This document shows, piece after piece, positions 22,398-37,940 of a stretch of DNA of 64,000 nt (position 1 is its first letter; each line of letters begins with the position of its first letter). This stretch comes from Tetragonia tetragonoides (taxonomy: Eukaryota > Streptophyta > Magnoliopsida > Caryophyllales > Aizoaceae): positions 35,382,501-35,446,500 of the forward strand of contig CM076154.1 of the NCBI GenBank assembly GCA_038025085.1. Direction: 5' to 3'. A model generated the notes under the pieces. That model had not been told where the DNA came from. It saw only the letters and a program-made list of their open reading frames with translations, and did no database searches. The position numbers were made by a program, and so were the translations under genes.

Positions 22398-23313
22398 TCC
22401 TATGATTACATGGATGTATAAACTGTTGTTTTAGCGCAACAAATGGTATTCAGAGAACACAACAGTGAATTACTCCAAAAAAATTCCAGTTGTTCAGAGG
22501 CGCTGAAACTTAACCATTTGGCGATTCATTCGACAACAGATTGGACTCATGTTTCGTCTCCTTTGGAAATTGATCTTCTACCATCTGATTCGCAACCCCA
22601 AACTTTTGCTTCCTCAACAAACCATGTTAATGCCCAAACAACAGCTTCTTAACCAACTCAAACGCCAATTCCAGCCTCTCAATGTACTTCACAACATTCT
22701 TGTTGTACATAAACAAGACATAAAACAGCTCAAAAACTATCCTTAGATGTATTATTCGCACAATTAAACCAACTCTCATACCCTTTAATACTAATTGGAG
22801 TATTCTCCGAATCCAAGTTTTCCAAAGTGCTCCTAACAAGATGAGTGAGGATTCGGAAGGACTTAGGGAGAACTTGGATTTGGAGAATACTCCAATTAAT
22901 ATTAAAGGGTAGGAGAGTTTGTTGAATTTGATGGATAATACACCCAAGGACAGTTTTGAGTTGTTTTATGGGTAGTTTATGTACAATAAGAATGCTATGA
23001 AGCACCTTGAGAGGCTACATTTTTTTTTGCTCTTCTTGAGAGGCTACATTTGGGGCTTGAGTTGGTTAAGAAGTAGTTGTTTGGGCATGGTCTGTTGAGC
23101 AAGCAGAATTTTGGGGTTGCGAATCAGATCAATTTCTAGAGGAGGAGGAGACGAAACTTCAATCAGATGTGTTGTTCAACAAATCGCCAAATTGTTCAAT
23201 TTCAGCACCTCAGAACAACATTTATGTAACTCACTGCTGTGTTTGCTGTGTTCTCTGAATTCCATTTGTTGCACTAAAACAGATAGTTATATGTACATCC
23301 ATGTAATCATAAA
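22398..23313. repeat. Large imperfect inverted repeat (fold-back) of a gene fragment
   Basis: The left arm (about 22,398-22,827) matches the complement of the right arm (about 22,861-23,313) along its whole length, at roughly 75-80% identity by eye, with a loop of about 35 nt. Examples: atgattacatggatgt, caacaaatgg.attcagagaa, gattcgcaacccc and aacttggatt.ggagaatactcc all recur inverted. Read from centre to right the arm retains pieces that look coding (ENTPINIKG, DSFELFYG, FMYNKN, LERL.LGLELVKK) broken by stops; the mirrored left arm keeps FMYNKNVVKYIERLELAFELVKKLLFGH. I do not recognise the parent protein. A transcript across it would form a hairpin of about 430 bp per arm. Confidence 0.8.
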
Positions 23314-25052
23314 TAGCTTTTCATGGCAAGCCATACACGCTACGTAACTATGCCAAGGTCTAGCCAACATGTTCCCATATCATCTCTGTTTAACTTAAGT
23401 CGGAATAAAACTGGCAGAAAAGAGATTATTTGCAGCAGGAAATTGGAATTTCTTACCTCTCACCCAGCTGCATACGCTGATACGCATAAAAGATCCTGAG
23501 CATGAGTACTAGAGCTGCAAGCACCAATATGATTATTCCACGTGTGGAGAATACTTCTATATCCAGGATGACCCTTGCTTGATATCAATCTCCCAATACT
23601 ATATACTTCCTTAACAGATATTGCATAACCCATTCAGACCAACACTCTAACCCCGTAAAGCAGGATCTGTTCTATAGGCTCGTACCTCTTTATCCTTGAG
23701 TTCTAACCCCGTAGAGCAAATTGATCATACCAACTTGCACATGGAAGCCTTGTTCCAACATTCCAGCTTCTTCATTTTCAGGCCACCCTGCATACTCACC
23801 AGTGATAACTTTTTAGACCACATTGCAACATGCAATGGGTCTAAAGTCAGCAACAATTGGGATTTGGGATCAAACAAACAATTGTGGTTTGCAGTTAACG
23901 ACTCTGTGCAATCTCCTATAAGAGAAGAAATAATTAACAACACCACATGATTCCTTACCCACCACATCCCATGCCCAATTGGAAAAAAGGTATATAATCA
24001 TCTAGACTTGGAGCCTTATCATTAGGTAAAGACTATAGTGTAGGAATAATGAAGAGAGCCCACTTAATGTCTGCTTTAGTAGACTCGAAACAAACAATAC
24101 ACAGCATCTCAGAATCTATGCACGATCCCATCACAACAATCATTCATCAAATTGAGCAACTAACTTGGAAGTAACAAACAGAGCTGCATAAAATCTAACC
24201 ATCTCCTGTACATTTAGCAAAATCAATAACATAGGCACCCCGAGAAACTTGCAAAGTGGTACTTCTAGCTCTTGCACTTTGCTTTTTTTTGGTAATCAGC
24301 TTACACTTTGGTATTTTACTTTAGCATGAAAGAAAGAGGTATTACTATCACCCAAATGAATCTCAAAGCCCTCGGATTGCTACGTATAAATATGTTCCAC
24401 AACTTCAGTCTCAGGACCACGTAATTAGTACTGAGGTTAGAGAGTGGAAGACGGAAGGAAGGCAAGGTTTCAAACGAGAGGGGGTAATCCAGGGGAAGAA
24501 CATAAAAAAGAAAAGAAAAAAAGCCGTACTGAGTAATTATGATGCTTTCACTTGCAAAAAATGTTTTAGGGCATACACAAACTGAACGGGCGTAGAGTCC
24601 CAAACCTTCATGCTCAACTCAACACTCAAGAGAAGAACATCAACTAATTGAGCCCAACGGAAGAAGAAGAAGAAGAACAAGGGGTCAAGTGATAACCATG
24701 ACCAAGAACGCTAGTTCTGAACTTCTGATAGTATACATGCATTGTATCCCAGAAAACACTTTGATATAAGCAGCATGAGTTTGTACAAGAATTCTAAACT
24801 TGAAAGTACTCATAAACTACTCAGAGTATCTAAAAGCTAATCTAATGAATCTTAAATGGCAGACAGAACTGTGAGAAAAACCTGATTAGAGCAACAAGGA
24901 AGTAAGGACACCTCGGACAGGAGCTGACTTGTCATGTAGCATGTCAAATAAGCGGGCGACACACAGGCATATATGACAAATATTAGCCTTTCATCTCCTA
25001 CATATATGTTGCTTCTTTGAGTTTATGTTGGTGTCCTTTACCTTCTCGGTTC

Positions 25053-27047
25053 TTAGAGCAGCCCTCTCCGTCTTTTATAGTCACCGACCGACAGTGTCAT
25101 AGGATGTCTCCTCCCATCATTCTCTGGAACTTGGCATCCAATAGTAGCCTCAATCCTTTGTTTTCTAGCCAAAAACCCTGCAGCTGCACCATATGCACCC
25201 CCAAACTTCTGTAGGAGGGACAATGAAATGGGCAGCTCAAAATTGTGCAGTACATTGGACTCTATTCCTTGGTCCACTGGTGCTCTGGTGTCGACCAACT
25301 TGCCTGCCCCAGCTGCAGTCACCAAGGCTACCTCTGTAGCAGTTATACCGGAATCCGCTGCAGGGTTGGCTACACTGCTCTTGATATCCCCTCCGTCAGA
25401 TGCCCCAACATCATCAAGAGCATAATAGTTCTTGCTGACCCCTTCAGCTATTCCCTCTGCAGTAGCGGCGGTGCCACCTTCCTGCTTAGCAAAATAGTTT
25501 TTAGACCTAGTCCACCTTCTAGAGAAGGGGTCATATCCAGCATCCCCAGGGTTCAAACTCCGATCTGCTGCTCTCAAGGATGAAACACGGAAGTTCTCAA
25601 CCCGGTTCTTTCTGTTCATCTCTGAGAGACGTAGGGCCTTTTTATCTAGGTCTTGCTTATGCCGGGATGCGTCCAGTTCTCGTAACCGGGTCTCAATCCT
25701 TTCAACCTCCTCTTCGTCTTCCCTGTGCCTTGCACCTTCCAACTCCCTCCTCAGTTTCTGCTTCTCGGCAGCAATGTTCATTGGCCTCACTGAGGCTGAT
25801 TTCTTTTCCTCCAACATTTGTTTTACAGTCTCAGCAGAGTACACGTAATTATTTATTCTGTCAATAGCCTCCTGCTTCTTCACAACGTCACTTCTGCGAG
25901 CCATCCGGCCACCAGAACGATTCACCTCTCTGCTCCACTCATTAAACTCTTCTATGGAAGGTGGAGAATCCGAAATCCTAGCCATCTGCCACCTGGCAGC
26001 AGAACGATCATTGCCCCACACACAATTCAAGTACTTATAGGTAGTCTTGTTCTCAAGCTGGTATTTTTTATTAGGATCCGATGCATCAACATTTTGGACC
26101 ATGCAAAGCCTGTAAATGCTTTGCCCAGCCTTCAACCCAATGCCAACCCTGATAAAGCAACCAACAATCAACTCCTCAAAGAATGGTTCCATGAACCATT
26201 TTGCCAGCTTTGACCTCCTGATTGTAATGCTCTTTATGTCTTCATATGTTGGAATATCTGAGACAGTTTTGTCTCTCTCATCATCGCTGTAGTCCATTCT
26301 GCCATCTCCTATTGACCCTTCATCTTCACTGTGCGAGTCACTTCCATTTCCACTCCCACTGGAGCTACTAGAAGCAGTCACGCCGGTCCTCTTCTTAGGA
26401 GAGTAACCTCTAGAGCCAGAATGCTCACTGCTCAGTTTCTGTTTCCCATCTGAATCTCGTTTCATTCTTCTTGCTTTCAGCTCCTTTAAGGCATCAGCTT
26501 TTGCTGCAACCTTATCAGCATATCTACTTGATGTACGCAAACCACGAGAAGAAGCAAGGGGTGGAGAATCTTTTGTGGATTGAGATTTTTTCTCACTTGT
26601 CAACTTTGATCTCATCTGTTTGTGTAACTTCCTATCATCCTTTTTTGCAGCCCTATCTGAAAGGATCATCTCCCGCTCAAGTTCTGTCAACTTGGAGAGC
26701 TCTTCCCTGTCATGGTCATCCTTGTAGAGGTCACTACCAACATCAGAATCATCACTGCTATAGCTCTCACGATCAGAACCCCCTTCTTTTTGGTACTCAT
26801 CATCTTGACTTCCCTGATCATCATCTCTATTTTTTGATCTTTTTTTCAGAGGAACTTGAGATCCAGATGGCTTTCTACCTGGACGACCATGGCCATCATC
26901 TGAGTCCTCATCCTTAGAATCACTTTCATCATCAGAATACGAACCCTTGTGTCGCCTTCTGGCCAGTTGATGAGACTTGCTTCTCCTGGATGCACCAGTT
27001 CGCCCAGCTGCCTCCAGGAGCATATTTTCCAAGTCTACCTCTGACAT
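25053..27047 (-). CDS. VIP5: RTF1 homologue, PAF1 complex subunit (VIP5-like)
   Basis: One coding exon of 664 residues. Residues 1-265 are highly charged, with Asp/Ser-rich runs and basic patches (typical of RTF1, nuclear). The Plus3 domain spans about 267-377, beginning DIPTYEDIKSITIRRSKLAKW and including GCFIRVGIG, YRLCMVQNV and YLNCVWG; in RTF1 it binds phosphorylated Spt5. A charged coiled coil follows (about 405-485), then a short conserved stretch RSLNPGDAGYDPFSRRWTRS. RTF1 works with the PAF1 complex on elongating RNA polymerase II, promoting H2B ubiquitination and H3K4 methylation; Arabidopsis VIP5 loss gives early flowering. Length and single-exon layout fit VIP5. The 5' leader is probably split: a donor-like AG|GTACAC sits near 29,190 and an acceptor lies just before the ATG. 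Telo-box-like aaaccctaaaccct lies at about 29,305. A Mutator-like element starts about 60 bp beyond it. Confidence 0.93.
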   Translation of the reverse strand: MSEVDLENMLLEAAGRTGASRRSKSHQLARRRHKGSYSDDESDSKDEDSDDGHGRPGRKPSGSQVPLKKRSKNRDDDQGSQDDEYQKEGGSDRESYSSDDSDVGSDLYKDDHDREELSKLTELEREMILSDRAAKKDDRKLHKQMRSKLTSEKKSQSTKDSPPLASSRGLRTSSRYADKVAAKADALKELKARRMKRDSDGKQKLSSEHSGSRGYSPKKRTGVTASSSSSGSGNGSDSHSEDEGSIGDGRMDYSDDERDKTVSDIPTYEDIKSITIRRSKLAKWFMEPFFEELIVGCFIRVGIGLKAGQSIYRLCMVQNVDASDPNKKYQLENKTTYKYLNCVWGNDRSAARWQMARISDSPPSIEEFNEWSREVNRSGGRMARRSDVVKKQEAIDRINNYVYSAETVKQMLEEKKSASVRPMNIAAEKQKLRRELEGARHREDEEEVERIETRLRELDASRHKQDLDKKALRLSEMNRKNRVENFRVSSLRAADRSLNPGDAGYDPFSRRWTRSKNYFAKQEGGTAATAEGIAEGVSKNYYALDDVGASDGGDIKSSVANPAADSGITATEVALVTAAGAGKLVDTRAPVDQGIESNVLHNFELPISLSLLQKFGGAYGAAAGFLARKQRIEATIGCQVPENDGRRHPMTLSVGDYKRRRGLL

Positions 27048-29342
27048 GACTGCTGGGTTTTATATGCAACCACAACTCAAGAGCTTCACAGGACAATTGG
27101 GTAGAACTGCAAATGGGGAAATCAAAACTGTAAAGCAACCACTACAAAATTTTGATCCAGATATAAGAAAACACTAACGACTAGCAGAGCATACAGCATG
27201 ATGCGAAAATAAAATTTAAAAAAAAAAAAACAAGGAACGAAAGAAGAGAAGTTGACAATAGGAAGTGAGGAGAAGTTACTTTGCATTGGTCATTACTCGC
27301 TATAAGCATATGTCAGGAGAAGGCACGAGAATGTCATATGCAATGCAAGTTGAACAGAGTATCTTCTTTTAGTAATATGCAAAGGTTCACAAACTATAAG
27401 TGGTACCACTTAGTCGACTTATGACTGTAATCTACGGAGTCCGGAGACACGACACAAAATTACAAACTATAGATTGGATTACTAGAACTTGCCTTTGTAC
27501 ATATGGAAGCAAACTATCATACCATTCAGACTTCTTGATTATCAATTCAAAGTAGTGCTAGCACTTTGCTAGAAGTTTAAAAAGGAATGGTAGGATCTGA
27601 ACACTGCTTTTACTAACTTCCAAGCCCAAGCTATTTTACAGGTTTTAATTTCACGAAAATATACCATAATGAGTCCTATTCTGTCACTTGTTAAATTCAA
27701 GAGTAAAAGGGAGTGCTATCTATATCACGTAGGGCACGCATCTGGAACAAGAGGACCTTCCAGATTGTTTAAAAAGAAACTTGACTAATATATTTTGGAA
27801 TCCCCAATATTTGTCAGGTAAGGATTTTCGGAAATAGATACAACATTTGGCACCTAATAACAAGCCAAAAGGAACTGCAAAAGTAACAATGCAACCTGAC
27901 GCAAGTACCCATGTCGAAGTAGGGATGACTAAAAAGTGAATCACATCACACTCCATCACCAGCTGACAACCCGGCTTTATCGCCAATGAGGGGGCCAAAT
28001 TTTCCCCCTATCCACCTCTGTTGACGCAACATACACTGACACAGTTGAATGTGGGAGCTAATGAACAACCACTGCTCAAGGATGCAGCATGGTTACACGC
28101 ACTGCATAGCACACCAAGAAAGATGATGGCTCAGCAAAGAGCCACCATTAAGGTTCTATTTTTCCTTTTTTTTTTTTAACTATGTGCTACTGGTATTGGA
28201 TAATTTAGTTTTAAGTTGTAAGTTCCATATTCAATTTTATAAAATTCTCCAAATTCTTCATCTTTCTCCAAATTTAACAATTTGTTCAAAACTTTCCACT
28301 TAACAATTTTAGAAAAGTGGAAAAATGTGTTCCTATAGTATTTTGTCTTGTCAAAGACACTCACAAAACAGTAAGCCAAATACAGTATTGAGCACAACAG
28401 TACATTTACAATAAAAACAGACTACATTTCTGATTTCTTAATGCAGTTTTTACCTTATTGCTCACGCTCTTAAATGAATTTACTACTTTACCATTAATAA
28501 ACAAATTCCCTCTTGTTAATATCTCATTCCCTTTTCATAATCAACCTTCTACAGAGTTCAAATCATAACCCTAATTGAAATTTAATTAAAGAAAACTAGA
28601 AAAATAAAATACACCTCAAGCTTGGTCTGGGAAGGTCAAAAATCAGAACCCAATTAAATTAAAATTTTGAGGAAATTCAAATACATCATTCAAGGGGCCA
28701 AAATACAAGTACAAAATTAGACAAACGTGCTTTTTAAAAAATGGCAAAAAGAAACTCTCAATGTGTCCTTCAACCCACTAAGGAGCTTAATTGACCAGAC
28801 CCTTCACAACATCTCATTCAGATAAAAGCCAAAAAAAAAAGGAACTTCTAATGACCCAATTTCTTCAATTTTTAGTCAGGTTTAGCTGATTAGGGTTTCT
28901 CTTAACAAACCCTAATCGCAAAAACAAAAACAAAAAGGTTAGTTGATGCCCAAATTGGGTTCTGCAAACATTAGATTTAACGCTCTTAGATTGAGCATAA
29001 TGTGTAAATTGAATCTCTGATTAACTAACACAAATTAAAAGATAGAGAAATCGAAAGATACGAGGGGTGCAAAAGGGGTTAAACACAAATATATGGCTCG
29101 TAAGAGAACGAATTCAAGTGAGAAATTGAGAATAAGATGAGGGAGAACAGAAATCGAAGCATGGCAGGAGAGAGAAAGAGAGAGATGTGTACCTGGTGAT
29201 GGAGAATTGGAAGGAAAGACTGATGAGTTCAGAAACAAGAGAGAGATCCCTTCTGTAGTTCTATCTAACCGAATTAACAGAGAGATGCTTTTTTCCAGGG
29301 AGTTTAAACCCTAAACCCTCTTATCAGTGAAGACTGAACAAA
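27048..29342 (-). promoter_or_regulatory. RTF1 5' leader intron and core promoter region
   Basis: No coding sequence is supported here. On the minus strand a consensus donor (CAG|GTACAC near 29,190) and an acceptor ending CCAG/CAG just before the start codon suggest a 5'-UTR intron of about 2.1 kb. Short GA tracts lie at 29,166-29,186, and a telo-box doublet (aaaccctaaaccct, about 29,305-29,319) lies upstream, as in many constitutively expressed plant genes. The intron call is inferred from splice signals only. Confidence 0.45.
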
Positions 29343-30423
29343 GGAAAATTTCCACTTTGTTGCCCCGACGTATTGCATAATCATTTTTTAGTGACCTGTA
29401 TTTTTCATATTTTCACTTTGGTTACATGAGGTATTAGAAAAGGTTTCAGTTTGAGTATTTCCGTTACTCCCGTTAAAATTTTCTGTCTATCTACTGACAT
29501 GGCGACTAATAAGTGTAGAGTATGACTACTGCACTTGTCAATGACCAAAATACCCCTACTTAAGTTCAGCTCTCCTTTTCCTCTCAATCACCTTCTTGGC
29601 TTCTTCTATGCCGGTAAATACTGGTCAGATGTCAGCTACGATAGAATAACCAAAATATTCATTATTGAAGAGCTGAAGAATTAGGCACGTTTTGAAACAA
29701 ATCAAAAGTTCAGATTGGTTGGATAAAGAGACGAACAAGAGCAAGCCTTTAATGGGGTCAGGGTGGTCAGACGAAAGAGAAATTGGGATAGGAATTTGGG
29801 TTTTAGGGTCGAAGATCTTGTGTCGAGTGACAGTGGTGGGGAACTAAGAGCAAAATGGGGTTATGTTTATCTAAATTGTGAGGTTTGGGGGATTTTGAAA
29901 CTTTAAAATTAGAGGGAGCTTTGGTTTGAGTGATGATTCTTGTGTTGGGGGCACCAAATTGAGATCCAGGAGGTCCACTGTTCATAGAGGTCGAAATATC
30001 TTACCCAACTTCTCACCATCTTCTCACCGGCGTTGATGGCGAATATAGACGACGAAAATCGACGGCGGTGAAGGTTGATGGTGGTGGTGGTGAAGGTTGT
30101 TGGTGGTTGATGGGAGAAAAAACGTGGTTGCGGTGGTGGTGGTTGTGGCATTGGTGGGGATGGGGGCTTAGAGGAGAGAGACTGAGAGAGGATGGTATGG
30201 GGAAAAAAGATGGAATGTGAAGTGAAATTACCAAATACCCCTTCAAAACAATAATAATTCATTATCTGTTTCTATTTTTAACGGAAAAATTAACAGAATG
30301 GACGGAAAGTAGTAAAGTGAAACAAATCTAATTAACTCAGGTAACCAAAATGAAAATATAAAAAACACAGGTCATTAAAAAATGATTATGCAATATGTCA
30401 GGGCACTAAAGTGGAAATTTTCC
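29343..30423. mobile_element. Mutator-like element (MULE), non-autonomous
   Basis: The 1,081-bp element has long inverted ends: ggaaaatttccacttt at 29,343 and its exact complement ending at 30,423. The match continues for over 100 bp (including gcataatcattttt, atgacctgt, tatttttcattttggttac with a few changes). Both sides carry ctgaacaaa (29,334-29,342 and 30,424-30,432), a 9-bp target duplication diagnostic of Mutator. It has no transposase. The centre (about 29,600-30,240) is unlike the ends and contains a GGTGGT-rich segment that on the minus strand encodes a Pro/Thr/His-rich frame. This could be captured host sequence (Pack-MULE style), but I could not identify a donor. Confidence 0.9.
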
Positions 30424-30757
30424 CTGAACAAAAGTATGCTTCCTTTCCCAAAAAGATTGAAAAAAAAAGAAAAAATATAAATAAATAAATAAAAACATCA
30501 ACAACATCATTAATCTTTTGTTTTCTGGAATTTTATTTTTTTTTAGGGTAATTGAGTGATGTATTTTTTTTTTATTTAAAAAGCCAACAAAAAGAGGATA
30601 AATTTTGGTTTATCTTAAAGCGTACGATGCTAATCCAAAATCGGGGGTCATAAATTCAAAGACTTTTATTCAATATTTAATGATGGATCATTGTATGTGT
30701 CTTTTTTTTTCTTTTTTTTTCGCCGTGGTGATACCTGTGACCTGTGAGTGTTATTTT

Positions 30758-31236
30758 CAGGTCCGTCTTTGAGGGCGTGCAACATGTGCGACCGTACAGG
30801 GCCCCATAAAACAAGGGGCTCAAAATGGAAGAAACGTTTGCTATATATACAAAATACTGTGGGTAAGAAGCATGACTTAATGGTTGATTCAATGGTTTGA
30901 AGTGCCAATTGAAAGTATTGGGCTCCTTCCATTCAACTCAAGATTGAGCCTGCTGGCTATCAAATTTATGTGGAATTTATTTAACTTGGATTTCTTTTAT
31001 TTTATGGAGGTAGAAAACAATAGTACATAACTTAACTCCAACCTTAATTTTTTTTCTTATAATTTTCAAAAAAAATAATAATAATTAAATGCTTTTTTTT
31101 TTTCCATTCAAAGTGTTATTGATATTTTAGGGGGTCTTCACTTTTATCCCGCTTCAGAGTCTCTAGAACGTTACTGAGGCTGAGGCCTAATTTTTTTATT
31201 TAGCACAGGGCCTCCAATATCTCAGGGACGGCCCTG
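30758..31236. mobile_element. hAT-type MITE
   Basis: The ends are inverted: caggtccgtctttgag at 30,758 and the complement of ctcagggacggccctg ending at 31,236. They are flanked by exact 8-bp copies gttatttt (30,750-30,757 and 31,237-31,244), the hAT target size. The subterminal stretch gggcgtgcaacatgtgcgac is of a kind common in plant hAT derivatives. The element is 479 bp with no transposase. Confidence 0.9.
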
Positions 31237-31244
31237 GTTATTTT

Positions 31245-32213
31245 CACTTGCTATCTAAGTGAAATAACCTTTTATAATGTCTTCCTACTAAAATGTCACA
31301 AAAATATATCAAACATTAATAACAACGTACATTTTGCTTCCTTCCCCTTCAAAAGAAAAAAGAGTAGATTAAACGGATGAAATGAATAGACTGTCCATGC
31401 AAATGATGCAATATAACTTCCCACAATCACTGTCGATGCTAAAAACTAAAAAGTCTAAAATGTATCTTGAGAGACCTATAGTTGCATGGCCAAGATGCTG
31501 AAACTTGTGGTAGCCAAATGACTAATGAGCATGGATTAGCATTATGAGCTTTATGACTTATGAGTACTCCACTCTCACTGTCCTTAGTAGCTCACAAGTA
31601 ACAAGACAACGTCGCAAATGCCAAGTTGTCAACCGACTAACCAAGGACACTCAAAGAGGTTACCTCTGACATCTACCACAGAAACTATCCGCTATGGTTG
31701 TTATGAAGGCCCAAACTCGAACCCGTTACATCAGAAGTCAAGTCACAACGATGTGAGTCACAAATGCCAACCGAGGACACCCCGTAGCATTATGAGTCTA
31801 TGGTTATTACCAAGGCCTAAACTCTAACCCGTTACATCAGGCCATATGTACCCGAATGGGTAGAATCTCTCAACCTACAAAAACAAAAATTTCTAGATAC
31901 GTATCATGTATGCCTAATTATTTTTGCCACATTGCTACATGAGAATAACCAAGGCAGAACAAAAAGGAATCCATGGTAGGCTTCGACTAGATTAACATTA
32001 CAAACATGAGTTGACAAAGCACTATACTACGAGTCTACGACCCTAATGTGAAACATAAAACTCATACCAAAACTTGGTAGAAGACATTACATCTCGTCTG
32101 CTCAAACAGAGAAAGCTAAAACATACAATAAATAAAGGCAGGAAGGTTTTAAACCTTCCACGATTATGACTCAAGCCTTTGAAAGCATACTAGAACAGTC
32201 AAAAGTTAAAGAT
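31245..32213. other. Intergenic, no gene recognised
   Basis: AT-rich sequence between the hAT MITE and the 3' end of the reductoisomerase gene. It probably includes the latter's 3' UTR (just below 32,214). Two related blocks about 100 bp apart (around 31,618-31,730 and 31,740-31,840; shared atgccaa, ggacac, cccgttacatcag) look like a diverged local duplication. Confidence 0.4.
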
Positions 32214-36965
<4,752 letters not shown>

Positions 36966-37051
36966 TGATGGTTAGGTACGTAAGGTGGTGGAGGCGCAAA
37001 TGAGGAGAGAGAAAATGGGAGTGGCGAAGGTTGGATTACTGGAAAGAGAGG

Positions 37052-37058
37052 TTTTATA
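37052..37058 (-). promoter_or_regulatory. TATA box of the reductoisomerase gene
   Basis: On the minus strand TATAAAA sits 87-93 nt before the ATG at 36,965, at a suitable distance for a short leader starting near 37,025. Confidence 0.5.
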
Positions 37059-37299
37059 GTGGGAGCAAATTTGGGTTTGGGTAACTGGGTTAAGAAGTGA
37101 GTGAGATGATATAATATGATAATTAATGAAATTCTAAAGTGATAAAAAAAAATTAAAATGGAATACAACGTGGGGGTATCGTTAAGATTGGGGTGGGACC
37201 TACAAGAGGTACGAATTTGAAATGTGAGTCAGTAGTCCACTATTATCCTTTCATAGGTTGAGGGGCCGTTTGATCACTTTGATGGTGCTTGTGAAGTTG

Positions 37300-37940
37300 T
37301 GATATACTCCAAGTATGGCTAAAGTTCGTCTTGTGTCGTGTCTTCGTATCTAGGATTTTAGAAGGTTTAGGGCTTATTTTCCTTATCTTCTTTTTACTGA
37401 ACTTATCTGCATAATACTGAACTGAATTGGAATTTACTGAACTGAACTGAATTTTTCTGAACTGAACTTATTTTTACTGAATCTACAATTACAAAGAGTA
37501 AATTTGTTCTTTGGTTTACCGAACTCTACTGAATTTTCCTGAACTGAACTTCTTTTTACTGAACTGAACTTAATTTTACTGAATTGAACTTAATTTTATT
37601 GAATACTTCAGGGAAAAGTCGAGGAGAACAGGCCCTTAATCTATACTTTATAGTTTAGTGGATTTCGTGTTGTGTTGTCCCATTTTTAAGGGCGATTAAG
37701 GCACGGTTCATGGCCCAAGGTCCACCGTGTCGTGTATCGTGCCGCCCAAGGCTAATTTTCATATATTTTTATTACTTCTTTTGCATGGGTTATGTCGTGC
37801 TTAGGCACTGAATTTTTCCCAAAATCCGGCCCAAACACGATCCACAGTTCACTAATTCGTGCCACGTGTTATGTCATACTGAAATCGCACCTGTGTGTTT
37901 CCATGCCAAAATCGAGTTAGATCGTGTCGTTTAACATGTC
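37300..37940. repeat. Repeat rich in cgtgtcgtg units (copy 2), with a nested MITE
   Basis: This segment shares the cgtgtcgtg, gtgccgtg and aattcgtgc vocabulary of the copy at 15,785-16,170. It is interrupted by the MITE at 37,370-37,635. Both copies run in the same orientation. Confidence 0.55.
37370..37635. mobile_element. Harbinger/Tourist-like MITE
   Basis: Inverted ends gggcttattttcct and the complement of aggagaacaggccc are flanked by TTA on both sides (37,367-69 and 37,636-38). That is the 3-bp target type of PIF/Harbinger. The interior is made of repeated actgaactgaac units. Confidence 0.75.

Larger units (their letters stand above)
20250..25052. other. Gene-poor stretch between the methyltransferase and RTF1
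   Basis: No host gene could be supported. It contains a MITE (21,096-21,384), a SINE (21,864-22,087) and a large imperfect inverted repeat (22,398-23,313). The part after 23,320 has only short frames with no recognisable family, and probably includes the RTF1 3' flank. Confidence 0.5.

Noticed and set aside
22443..22947. Short open frames inside the fold-back that could be called small genes
   Set aside because: They are broken, mirrored pieces of one coding fragment on both arms. A non-coding inverted duplication explains them better.
29909..30262. Pro/Thr/His-rich minus-strand frames inside the Mutator-like element
   Set aside because: They arise from a GGT-repeat-rich segment, start without a convincing ATG context and have no recognisable domain. 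Kept only as possible captured sequence.
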